Part shown: positions 36,210 through 44,056 of the stretch, piece after piece
Position numbering within the stretch: position 1 is the stretch's first letter
Layout of the letters: each line of letters opens with the position of its first letter
From: Pedobacter montanisoli
GTDB lineage: Bacteria; Bacteroidota; Bacteroidia; Sphingobacteriales; Sphingobacteriaceae
Assembly: GCF_022809115.1 (NCBI RefSeq)
Contig: NZ_JALGBH010000002.1
Location: 685,543 to 749,542, forward strand
Direction of reading: 5' to 3'
DNA length: 64,000 nt
Position numbers and translations under genes: made by a program
The notes under the pieces: generated by a model
What the model was told of the DNA's origin: nothing
Database searches by the model: none
The model's input: only the letters and a program-made list of their open reading frames with translations

Positions 36210-38384
36210 TTATTTAGCAAAAGGAGTAAACTTAAGCGCTAAATTGATTACCCTTCCGTCAATAGGTGCCCATAGTACTTTATAATCAGGATTTTTAATA
36301 CTTCCGGTATAAACGGGTTCATACTTACTCTGACGTTTATCTAATAAATTCTCTCCATTTAAAACAAGGCTAAACTTAGGTCCGAATTTCTTTTCTATCA
36401 TTCCGGCCATAAAAACATAATCATGTGTTTTAGTATAATCATCTCTGTATTGAATGCCATTGTACGATGCTTCTATCCCAAATCTCCATTCATTTTCCAC
36501 TTCGTAAACCAGCGTACTTGCAGCTCTGTTTTTAGGTGTATAAGGCATAAACTGGTTCGAACTTAAATAAGTACGCTTCTCATCTGTAAAGGTATAACCT
36601 AAATAGACCTCCCAATCTTCTAATTTAAACTGTATATAGGTATCAAATCCTTTGGTAACTATAGGCTTTGCAGCATTAAAAAAGCTTAAATTTCCATTAG
36701 CTTGTTCATAACCAATAAAAGGATGTTTAATACTGGTGATAAAGAAAGCCTGGTTAATAAATAGACTATGCGCATTATCCCATTCTAATTTAAAATTCCC
36801 TTCAATATTTGCCCCTAAAGACTTTTCTGTTCCTGCATTGGCATTAAGTGCATCAATATTGATGATGTCAAAATCTTTGTTTTGAGGGGTAAGTGGGTTT
36901 GGTGTTTTATAACCTGTACCTAAACCTGCTCTAAATCCCCACAATTCATTAAGCTGGTGAAATAAGGCAATTCTCGGTAGCAGGTAAGTGCCATAATCGT
37001 TATGATCCAGCCTTAAACCTGTTTCCAATTTAGTGTTTTCTAATATTCTCCAGTTGTCTTGAGCAAAGATGCCTATGGTATTGTTGTTAAAATTGCCAAC
37101 AGGTACAGGCGTATTTGCAGAAGGCTTAAAACTATTGCCCACAGCATTTATACCAACAATTAGAAAGTGTTTATTCAGTGTAGCAGAGAGTGAACCCTCA
37201 GCATAATAATCAAGTTGAGAACCACTAAAATTATAAGTGTTTGTGTAGATATCGCGATTGAAATTGCTTAACGTAGCTTTAATGTTGGCTGTTAAATTTG
37301 GATTTAAGCGGTCATCGGCCATTAAGGTAAAAGTATTTCTTGAAAGCTTATTTTCTTCAAAATAAGGATGGTCGCTATCTCCTTTGTGCTTAATGGCAAT
37401 CATATCGCCGCCAATGCGCTTTTCAAAATTACCAGACCAGCCTAATGAGATACTGCTTTGTTCTGATGGATAGAAAAACAATACCGGATGTATTAAAGTA
37501 CTTTTTAGGTTAGGTAAATCACTTAAACCATCTTTATCTGCATCGACTTCATGTTGTAAGGTTTGTCCTGCAAATAGAGTTAAACCCACATTTTTCCAAC
37601 GTTGGCCATAATAACCATTTAAGTTAAATTCTTTTAAAGTAGAGCCATTTAAAACGAACGAGGCATCGGGTTTAAAGCCTGGCTTTTTGGAAATAAAATT
37701 TACCAAACCCCCAATTGCTCCACCACCATATAAGGTAGAAGAAGACCCCTTAATCAATTCTAGCTGTTTCAAATCTAAAGGAGGAATGGATAACACCCCA
37801 AATCCGCCAGAAAAACCATCAAATAAAGGCATTCCATCTCTAAGCATTTGTGTATATTTTCCGTCTAAACCCAGTACTCTGATATTGACATTTCCCGATG
37901 TTGCTGACGACTGCTGAATCTGAACACCGCTGATATCGCCTAATATACTGGCTACATTTGCTGGTTTAACAGTACTCTCTTCGTTCATTTCTTCTAAACC
38001 CAACACCTCAACCTTTGTAGTAGCATTTTCAATGCGTTCATTGCTCCTTGTAGAAGAAACAATGGTTACCTCGTTCAAGGTTGTATGATCTACTTTTAGT
38101 AAAACTGTATGTGTACTTGTATCAGATTGTTTAATAAGTAAAAGCTGATTTTGATAACCTACATAAGTCACTTCTAATGTATCTGCAGGTATTTTGGTAT
38201 TAAAAACTGCTAAACCATTTTTATCGGATTGTACAGCATTTTGACGATTGATTCTACTAAAAATAGTTGCTCCGACTATAGGAGAGCCATTTTCGGCATC
38301 TTTAACCACAATTTTAGTTTTGTTCTGTGCAAAAACTGAAATTGAAATAATGGAGAAATAAATTAATAAAGCTATTCTTTTCAT
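36210..38384 (-). CDS. TonB-dependent outer-membrane receptor
   Basis: 724 residues. The signal peptide ends near VFA/QNK, a carboxypeptidase-regulatory-like domain follows (about 22-100), then the plug (LEEMNEESTVKPANVASILGDISGVQIQ in outline; LRVLGLDGKYTQML, SSTLYGGGAIGG) and a 22-strand barrel ending in LALKFTPF. It should import a bound ligand using TonB energy. The barrel resembles FecA/FepA-like metal and siderophore receptors more than SusC, which is about 1000 residues. No SusD gene is next to it, so a polysaccharide role is unlikely. Ligand unknown. Confidence 0.88.
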   Translation of the reverse strand: MKRIALLIYFSIISISVFAQNKTKIVVKDAENGSPIVGATIFSRINRQNAVQSDKNGLAVFNTKIPADTLEVTYVGYQNQLLLIKQSDTSTHTVLLKVDHTTLNEVTIVSSTRSNERIENATTKVEVLGLEEMNEESTVKPANVASILGDISGVQIQQSSATSGNVNIRVLGLDGKYTQMLRDGMPLFDGFSGGFGVLSIPPLDLKQLELIKGSSSTLYGGGAIGGLVNFISKKPGFKPDASFVLNGSTLKEFNLNGYYGQRWKNVGLTLFAGQTLQHEVDADKDGLSDLPNLKSTLIHPVLFFYPSEQSSISLGWSGNFEKRIGGDMIAIKHKGDSDHPYFEENKLSRNTFTLMADDRLNPNLTANIKATLSNFNRDIYTNTYNFSGSQLDYYAEGSLSATLNKHFLIVGINAVGNSFKPSANTPVPVGNFNNNTIGIFAQDNWRILENTKLETGLRLDHNDYGTYLLPRIALFHQLNELWGFRAGLGTGYKTPNPLTPQNKDFDIINIDALNANAGTEKSLGANIEGNFKLEWDNAHSLFINQAFFITSIKHPFIGYEQANGNLSFFNAAKPIVTKGFDTYIQFKLEDWEVYLGYTFTDEKRTYLSSNQFMPYTPKNRAASTLVYEVENEWRFGIEASYNGIQYRDDYTKTHDYVFMAGMIEKKFGPKFSLVLNGENLLDKRQSKYEPVYTGSIKNPDYKVLWAPIDGRVINLALKFTPFAK

Positions 38385-38498
38385 TTTCTTGAAATTTATA
38401 ATGCAAATAAATCACAAGAATCTGGTTGAATTCTGTAGCTTCTTAGATAAGAACTGAATGGGTGTTATGAGAGTGAAAATCAGGAGGTTTTTTCGCTT

Positions 38499-38903
38499 TT
38501 ACTTAATCATTACGCCTGGTTTATTGATCAGCGGAATGCGGATTAAATTAGTATCGACTATGCTTTCTGGTAAAAAGATAAATTTTTTGTCGTAGATAGT
38601 ACCATTAATGTAATAGCTTAACCAGTATTCGTTTGTTAGTCCAAAAACAGCAGTGTCGATGGCTTCAATACCAGCATAGCTTTTAGCATTCACATCTCCA
38701 ATAAAATGGCGTAGGGTAGAGGTTTTTACCTGTTTTCCATCTTTTTCTCCATATCCTTTAGAACTAATCAAAACATTAGTTATAGGCTCATTTTTCAAAT
38801 TAAGGAGATAAACAGTCCAATTTTTTACTTCAGGACTTTCTTCCATTAATACAATGGCTATGGCAACGTCTTCAACAATATTTTCAGGTAAATCTTTTTT
38901 CAT
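38499..38903 (-). CDS. Conserved-looking hypothetical protein downstream of topA
   Basis: 134 residues from the ATG at 38903. An upstream in-frame ATG at 38921 lies inside the arm of a palindromic repeat and is less likely. No signal peptide or membrane segment. The composition suggests a soluble alpha/beta protein with beta-rich segments (WTVYLLNLKNEPITNVLISSKGYGE, EYWLSYYINGTIYDKKFIF). I do not recognise a domain. It is co-directional with topA, 47 bp downstream of it, with the palindrome between. Confidence 0.6.
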   Translation of the reverse strand: MKKDLPENIVEDVAIAIVLMEESPEVKNWTVYLLNLKNEPITNVLISSKGYGEKDGKQVKTSTLRHFIGDVNAKSYAGIEAIDTAVFGLTNEYWLSYYINGTIYDKKFIFLPESIVDTNLIRIPLINKPGVMIK

Positions 38904-38915
38904 TTTGTCATTATT

Positions 38916-38944
38916 CGTCATGCTGATACAAGTTCAGCATGACG
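38916..38944. repeat. REP-like palindrome between topA and the hypothetical gene
   Basis: 11-bp perfect inverted arms CGTCATGCTGA/TCAGCATGACG with a 7-base loop. It has no T-tract, so it is not a classical terminator. It resembles dispersed intergenic palindromes I associate with Sphingobacteriaceae genomes; that link is from memory and unchecked. Confidence 0.7.
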
Positions 38945-38950
38945 ATTTAT

Positions 38951-41494
38951 TTACTTTTTCTTTGCAGTAGTTTTTTTAGCTGTTGCTTTCTTTTTCGTTT
39001 CAAAAGCATCAGGTTTTTGCGCAACAATAAGTTTTTTTACTTCTTCTAATGAAATGGATGCCAGTTCTTCAGCAGTGAATTTCTGTTTGGTAGCAGGGTT
39101 GTTTCCCAGTTTTAGCATTTCCTTACCAAAACGGATAAAAGGTCCCCAACGGCCATTTTCTAATGCAATTTTATCCACAGGCCATTGTTGGATGAATCGG
39201 TTGCTCTCTTTTTCAATTTTCTTGCTGATCAGCTCTTCGATATCGTTTTGAGAAAGATTATTGAAATTATATGCTTTAGGCACATTGATAAACAAATCAT
39301 TCCATTTAATGAAAGGTCCGAAGCGACCAGTGCCTTTTGTTACAGGCATATTTTGATAAGAGGCTATAGGCGCATCAGCATCAATTTTTTCATTGATAAT
39401 AGCCATTGCTTTTTCATTATCAATGCTTAAGGGATCAATATTTTTTGGAGCCGAAATAAAGGTATCGCCCCATTTTACATAAGGCCCAAATCTTCCAATG
39501 CCTACTGATACTTCTTTTCCCTGATAATCTTCAAGCTGAAAAGGGAGCTTAAATAGGTCTAAAGCTTCTTCAAGCGTAATGGTACCAATTGATTGTGTTT
39601 TGGTTAAACTTGCATAACGAGGCTTATCGTTCTCATTGTCGCTTACCTCGCCAATTTGTACCAAAGGTCCAAAACGACCTACCTTGGTATATACATTTTT
39701 ACCAGTTTCTGGATCTGTACCTAATAAACGTTCGCCGGTAGCCCTGTCAGCGTTTTCAATGGTATTTTCAACTTCATCGTGAAAAGGACCATAAAAAGCA
39801 TGTAGCATCTTAGTCCAGTTCTGTAATCCTTGAGCTATTTCATCAAATTGTTTCTCAACCTTAGCGGTAAAGTTAAAATCAACAATTCCTTTAAAGTGTT
39901 CTACAAGGAAATCGTTTACAACTTCACCTATATCTGTAGGGAATAATTTGGCTTTTTCTGCACCTGTGATTTCAGATTTTTTGTATTTGGTAACCTGATT
40001 CTTATTTAAAATAAATGCAGTATAATCTCTTTTTTTACCATCTCTGTCTTCCTTAACTACATACCCACGATTTTGAATAGTAGATATGGTAGGAGCGTAG
40101 GTTGATGGACGGCCAATGCCCAGTTCTTCTAGTTTTTTTACTAAACTGGCCTCTGTATATCGCGCCGGCGGACGAGAGAAGCGCTCGGTAGCTGCCATCT
40201 CATTTAAAGTTAGAGCTTGATTTTTAGCTAATGGAGGTAAAAGATTGTTGTTTTCATTATCGTCATCCTCGTCATCAGTAGATTCCAGGTAAACTTTAAG
40301 GAAACCTTCAAATTTTAAAACTTCTCCTTCTGCCAGAAATTCTTCTTTTCGTGTATTTACGCCTATATGTACGCTTGTTTTTTCAAAAATAGCTTCGCTC
40401 ATTTGAGAGGCAATTGCCCGTTTCCAAATGAGTTCATAAAGTCGTTTTTCAGTATTATCGCCATTAATGGTATGCTGGTCAAAATAAGTAGGACGAATAG
40501 CTTCGTGAGCTTCTTGTGCACCTGCCGTTTTGGTTTTATATACACGTGGCTGGTGGTATTTTTCACCATATGCAGACTTGATTTCTGCTGCTGCTGCTGC
40601 AATTGCCGTTTCTGATAAGTTTACGGAATCGGTACGCATATAAGTAATCTTACCATTTTCATACAAACGCTGAGCAATTTGCATGGTACGTGCTACCGAA
40701 AAACCTAATTTTCTCGATGCTTCCTGTTGTAAGGTTGAAGTAGTAAATGGAGCAGCAGGATTGCGTTTTGCTGGTTTTACTTCAAGGCTGTTAACATTAA
40801 AGGTTGCATTTATACAATCGTTGAGGAATTTTTCTGCATCTTCAGCTTTGCTGAAACGCTGTGGCAATTCAGCTTTTATTAACTCTTTACCTTTTTCAGT
40901 ACTGAACTGTGCAGTTACTTTAAAATCGGCAGTAGAGCTGAAGTGATTAATTTCGCGTTCTCTGTCTACAATTAAACGTACGGCAACAGATTGTACCCGA
41001 CCGGCAGATAAAGAAGGTTTTACTTTTTTCCATAGTACAGGAGAAAGCTCAAAACCTACTAAACGGTCTAATACCCTGCGTGCTTGTTGTGCATAAACTA
41101 AATTATAGTCTATATTACGGGGTGTTTCTATCGCTTTGAGTATAGCCGGTTTGGTAATCTCATGAAATACAATACGTTTTGTATTTTGTTCTTTTAGGCC
41201 GAGGGTTTCGAACAAGTGCCATGAAATGGCTTCTCCTTCACGGTCCTCATCGGATGCTAACCAAACTGTTTCGGCAGTTTTAGCTAATTTCTTAAGTTCG
41301 GCAACTACTTGTCTTTTATCGGCCGGAACTTCATAGGTTTGGGCAAAATTATTATCAATATCAATCCCCATGTCATCTTTAACCAAATCACGTATATGGC
41401 CATAGCTCGATTTAACTAAGAAATCTTTACCTAAATAACCTTCTATGGTTTTGGCTTTTGCCGGAGACTCAACTATTAGTAAATTTTTTGCCAT
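38951..41494 (-). CDS. topA: Type I DNA topoisomerase (topoisomerase I, omega)
   Basis: 847 residues. The Toprim domain has LLIVESPAKAKTIEGYLG and ASDEDREGEAISWH. The catalytic tyrosine sits in ITYMRTDS, and SAGRVQSVAVR is the gate motif. The C-terminus has repeats of the RFGPYVKWGDTF type rather than zinc fingers, plus a basic tail rich in Lys and Ala. It relaxes negative supercoils. An extra acidic loop near residue 410 (DDEDDDNENNN) is unusual but probably surface exposed. Confidence 0.96.
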   Translation of the reverse strand: MAKNLLIVESPAKAKTIEGYLGKDFLVKSSYGHIRDLVKDDMGIDIDNNFAQTYEVPADKRQVVAELKKLAKTAETVWLASDEDREGEAISWHLFETLGLKEQNTKRIVFHEITKPAILKAIETPRNIDYNLVYAQQARRVLDRLVGFELSPVLWKKVKPSLSAGRVQSVAVRLIVDREREINHFSSTADFKVTAQFSTEKGKELIKAELPQRFSKAEDAEKFLNDCINATFNVNSLEVKPAKRNPAAPFTTSTLQQEASRKLGFSVARTMQIAQRLYENGKITYMRTDSVNLSETAIAAAAAEIKSAYGEKYHQPRVYKTKTAGAQEAHEAIRPTYFDQHTINGDNTEKRLYELIWKRAIASQMSEAIFEKTSVHIGVNTRKEEFLAEGEVLKFEGFLKVYLESTDDEDDDNENNNLLPPLAKNQALTLNEMAATERFSRPPARYTEASLVKKLEELGIGRPSTYAPTISTIQNRGYVVKEDRDGKKRDYTAFILNKNQVTKYKKSEITGAEKAKLFPTDIGEVVNDFLVEHFKGIVDFNFTAKVEKQFDEIAQGLQNWTKMLHAFYGPFHDEVENTIENADRATGERLLGTDPETGKNVYTKVGRFGPLVQIGEVSDNENDKPRYASLTKTQSIGTITLEEALDLFKLPFQLEDYQGKEVSVGIGRFGPYVKWGDTFISAPKNIDPLSIDNEKAMAIINEKIDADAPIASYQNMPVTKGTGRFGPFIKWNDLFINVPKAYNFNNLSQNDIEELISKKIEKESNRFIQQWPVDKIALENGRWGPFIRFGKEMLKLGNNPATKQKFTAEELASISLEEVKKLIVAQKPDAFETKKKATAKKTTAKKK

Positions 41495-41570
41495 TCAAGA
41501 ACTTTTTCTGCAAATAAAGGATAAAATAGACCAAATTCAAAAACTGAACCTGCATTTTTGCTGAAAAAAG

Positions 41571-42257
41571 TTATTTATAGGAATTTAATTGCATTTTGTA
41601 AATAAAACCCCTTTTTATTTTACCTGAAGAAATATCTTTATCTATTGCTCTAACCTCTTTGGAGATTAAACCTACTTCTTTAGCATATTTTTCTATATAA
41701 ACATCTTCACGTATAAAGTTTACCTCGTTAATTTGTTCAACGGTAAGGGTATGGTCAAAATTTAAAGTATTAACAGATTGTTTTTCGTTTAATAGCGTAA
41801 TAGTGTAATCCCAACGCTCTAAGTCGTTGTATAGATTTCCATTCCATTTTAAATTTAAAACAGGAGGGAAGACTAGCCTTATATATCTGCGGTTATCTAA
41901 AAATTCTTCAGCCCTGTTGCTCGTTACTTTACGGGAAATAACTTTTTGGAAAGACCAGTCTGCAGTTCCCGATTTTTTATACCGTTCAATTCGATAAGCC
42001 GTATTCCCAGTAGCATCAATATATTTATTGGTAACCGTATCTTTTATTAAAAACTGGTATTTAGTGGTTGAGTTGTTAAAGTCATTATACACCGTTGAGT
42101 CTACATCATAAATACTTACACTATTTTCCTTTAAAGGATAGTACTGTAAACCCATATCTAAAGCCGGTGCATTTTCATGTTTGTTACATGATAAAAGCAT
42201 AGCAACTGCTAAAGCAAGTATGCAGATATATTTAAAAAATGGCTTTTGAACAGTCAT
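41571..42257 (-). CDS. Hypothetical lipoprotein
   Basis: 228 residues. The lipobox LLSC puts the lipidated cysteine at residue 24. The rest is beta-strand rich with many aromatic and charged residues and no recognised domain. Short lipoproteins of this kind are common in Bacteroidota. The -7 motif ends 5 bp before the ATG, suggesting a leaderless transcript. It lies 77 bp from topA, apparently as a separate unit. Confidence 0.7.
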   Translation of the reverse strand: MTVQKPFFKYICILALAVAMLLSCNKHENAPALDMGLQYYPLKENSVSIYDVDSTVYNDFNNSTTKYQFLIKDTVTNKYIDATGNTAYRIERYKKSGTADWSFQKVISRKVTSNRAEEFLDNRRYIRLVFPPVLNLKWNGNLYNDLERWDYTITLLNEKQSVNTLNFDHTLTVEQINEVNFIREDVYIEKYAKEVGLISKEVRAIDKDISSGKIKRGFIYKMQLNSYK

Positions 42258-42262
42258 TACTT

Positions 42263-42270
42263 CAAATATA
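42263..42270 (-). promoter_or_regulatory. -7 element of the lipoprotein gene, leaderless
   Basis: TATATTTG on minus, a perfect TAnnTTTG, ending 5 bp before the ATG. Confidence 0.45.
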
Positions 42271-42278
42271 TAAACTAA

Positions 42279-42905
42279 TTAGTTATAATTATTTTTTATA
42301 AGCTCTAAATCCCGGGTTAAGATTTTGCTGTAATTATCTAAGAGATTGGCTGAGGATTTCAAGTAAGCTATTAATTTTTTAAAATCTTCTTTGCTGGTTG
42401 GTTTCTCGTATAATAAATTGGTAATACTTAATATTTGTGTAATGGGTTGCCTTAATTGATGAGATACCTGATGTAACAACATACTTAATTCTTCTGCCTG
42501 TCTTTCTTTTTTAGCCTCAGCTTCTTTCTTTTCATTAATGAGCGTTCTAATAGAAAAGTAGTGATGAGTTTTTCCATTATCATTAATAATAGGAATGATA
42601 ATGGTATCTACCCAGTAATAAGTACCATCTTTGCTTTTATTTCTTACTTCGCCCTGCCACATTTTACCATTTCCAATGGTACGCCACATATGCTTAAAAA
42701 AATCGCGGCTGTGATAGGACGAATTAATAATATTGTGATTAGAACCGATCAGCTCATCTTCATGATAGCCGGATATTTCGCAGAATTTTTTATTGACATA
42801 AGTAATGATACCTTTTAAATCTGTTATTGAGCAAATAACATTTTGGTCTCCCGTATCGTCTGTTGACCTGTCTAATAACAGTTCTAAATTTTTTACACTT
42901 AGCAT
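42279..42905 (-). CDS. PAS-domain protein with kinase-like phosphoacceptor helix but no ATPase domain
   Basis: 208 residues. A PAS domain (about 20-125) is clear: ITYVNKKFCEISGYHEDELIG, then KSKDGTYYWVDTIIIP. A coiled linker (about 122-140) leads to a histidine-kinase-like DHp helix pair with SHQLRQPI, where H149 is in the phosphoacceptor place. The protein stops after the second helix, with no N, G1 or G2 boxes. It cannot phosphorylate itself; it may accept phosphate from, or dimerise with, another kinase. It lies 21 bp upstream of the lipoprotein gene on the same strand. Confidence 0.8.
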   Translation of the reverse strand: MLSVKNLELLLDRSTDDTGDQNVICSITDLKGIITYVNKKFCEISGYHEDELIGSNHNIINSSYHSRDFFKHMWRTIGNGKMWQGEVRNKSKDGTYYWVDTIIIPIINDNGKTHHYFSIRTLINEKKEAEAKKERQAEELSMLLHQVSHQLRQPITQILSITNLLYEKPTSKEDFKKLIAYLKSSANLLDNYSKILTRDLELIKNNYN

Positions 42906-43095
42906 TTCGAAGCTAAAATAAGGAAAGCTTTGTTACTGTGTAAGTAAAGAGTGTGGCCTCGATTTAAAGAAAAACCAACTTTTGTATAAGGTATTGATAT
43001 TCAGTATTCAATTACAATCCTTTTTTTGTAAAAAAAATGATGAACTAAAAAACATATAAAACGTTTATCTTTATATGTAATTAAAAAGATGCATC

Positions 43096-43614
43096 ATGAT
43101 AAACACATTGTTAATCTTATTAGGATTAATGCTTAATCCTAATCCACCTAAAAGTATTTATGACTTCTCTTTCAAAACATTGGATGGAAAAGAAGTTAAA
43201 CTTTCAAAGTTTAAAGGGAAAAAGATATTGATTGTAAATACGGCTTCTAAATGTGGTTACACTCCACAATATGAAGATCTTGAGAAACTGCATAAACAAT
43301 ATGGTAATAAGGTGGTACTGATCGGTTTCCCATCTGCTGATTTTGGAGGTCAGGAGTTAGGTACTAATGCAGAAATTAAAGAGTTTTGTACAGGAAAGTA
43401 TAACACTACGTTCTTAATAGCAGAAAAAGGCGAGGTGAAAGGCGAAAGTATTTCTCCTTTGTTTCAATACTTAACTACCCAGTCTAATCCTGATTTTACG
43501 GGAGATATTAAATGGAATTTTGAAAAATTCTTAATAGATGAAAAAGGGCAGCTTATTCACAGATACCGATCTGCTGTAAAACCTTTAGATGAGCAGATTA
43601 CTAAGAATTTTTAA
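43096..43614 (+). CDS. Glutathione-peroxidase-family thiol peroxidase (divergent active site)
   Basis: 172 residues, with a short hydrophobic N-terminal segment (about 3-15) that may be a signal or anchor. The GPx fold motifs are present: peroxidatic C53 in NTASKCGYTPQY and the W140-N141 pair in KWNFEKF. The usual FPCNQFGGQE motif is FPSADFGGQE, so S80 replaces the resolving Cys and D82 the catalytic Gln. Thus either thioredoxin-dependent recycling uses another Cys (C98) or activity is altered. Location just upstream of the disulfide-peptide cassette may be coincidental. Confidence 0.85.
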   Translation: MINTLLILLGLMLNPNPPKSIYDFSFKTLDGKEVKLSKFKGKKILIVNTASKCGYTPQYEDLEKLHKQYGNKVVLIGFPSADFGGQELGTNAEIKEFCTGKYNTTFLIAEKGEVKGESISPLFQYLTTQSNPDFTGDIKWNFEKFLIDEKGQLIHRYRSAVKPLDEQITKNF

Positions 43615-43627
43615 GATATAATAGGGA

Positions 43628-43661
43628 GAGTTGAGAATCTAAATAATTTTCAACTCTTTTT
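43628..43661 (+). terminator. Rho-independent terminator of the peroxidase gene
   Basis: An 11-bp stem with one G-U pair (GAGTTGAGAAT/ATTTTCAACTC) and a 7-nt loop, followed by T5. It overlaps the 3' end of the convergent XRE regulator gene. Confidence 0.75.
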
Positions 43662-43923
43662 CTTCCTGATCTTTTCTTATGAGGATTAATCGTGAGGTTG
43701 TAGGATCAGAAATAAAGCGTTCATATTCTAAGCAGCGGGCAAAGTAATACAATTCCATCCCATAGAATTCTGCAATCTGTTGCGCCACATCCATTCGTAA
43801 CATCGTTAAGTTCTGCTCAAGTTTTGCATAAGTTGAACGTTCCATGTTAAGAGCTTTAGCTACATTACTTTGAGAAACTTTCTTGATATTTCTGAATATT
43901 CTTAGCGTTTTTCCTATATCCAT
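43639..43923 (-). CDS. XRE-family helix-turn-helix regulator
   Basis: 94 residues. Residues about 5-60 form the HTH_3 domain (LRIFRNIKKVSQSNVAKALNMERSTYAKLE), then about 35 C-terminal residues that may help dimerise. It is divergent from the VKOR-fusion gene with a 133-bp AT-rich shared region, so it is a candidate regulator of the peptide cassette, inferred only from position. Confidence 0.82.
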   Translation of the reverse strand: MDIGKTLRIFRNIKKVSQSNVAKALNMERSTYAKLEQNLTMLRMDVAQQIAEFYGMELYYFARCLEYERFISDPTTSRLILIRKDQEEKELKII

Positions 43924-43996
43924 GATGAGTTAATTTAGATGATTTAATATATTAAATATATTGAAAAAACCAAAAATGTGAAAAAAAATCACAAAT

Positions 43997-44027
43997 CTTT
44001 GTTTGTCATGACTTAATTTATAGTTTA
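43997..44027 (+). promoter_or_regulatory. Putative promoter of the disulfide-peptide cassette
   Basis: TTTG at 43997-44000 and TAGTTTAG at 44020-44027 with a 19-bp spacer; the -7 element has one mismatch to TAnnTTTG. The ATG of the VKOR-fusion gene is 29 bp downstream. The region is shared with the divergent XRE gene. Confidence 0.4.
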
Positions 44028-44056
44028 GGTTATATCAACTAACCAAACTTAAATTT

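Noticed and set aside
39171..39179. Second DnaA-box match
   Set aside because: It lies within the topA coding frame and has no cluster around it, so it is likely chance.
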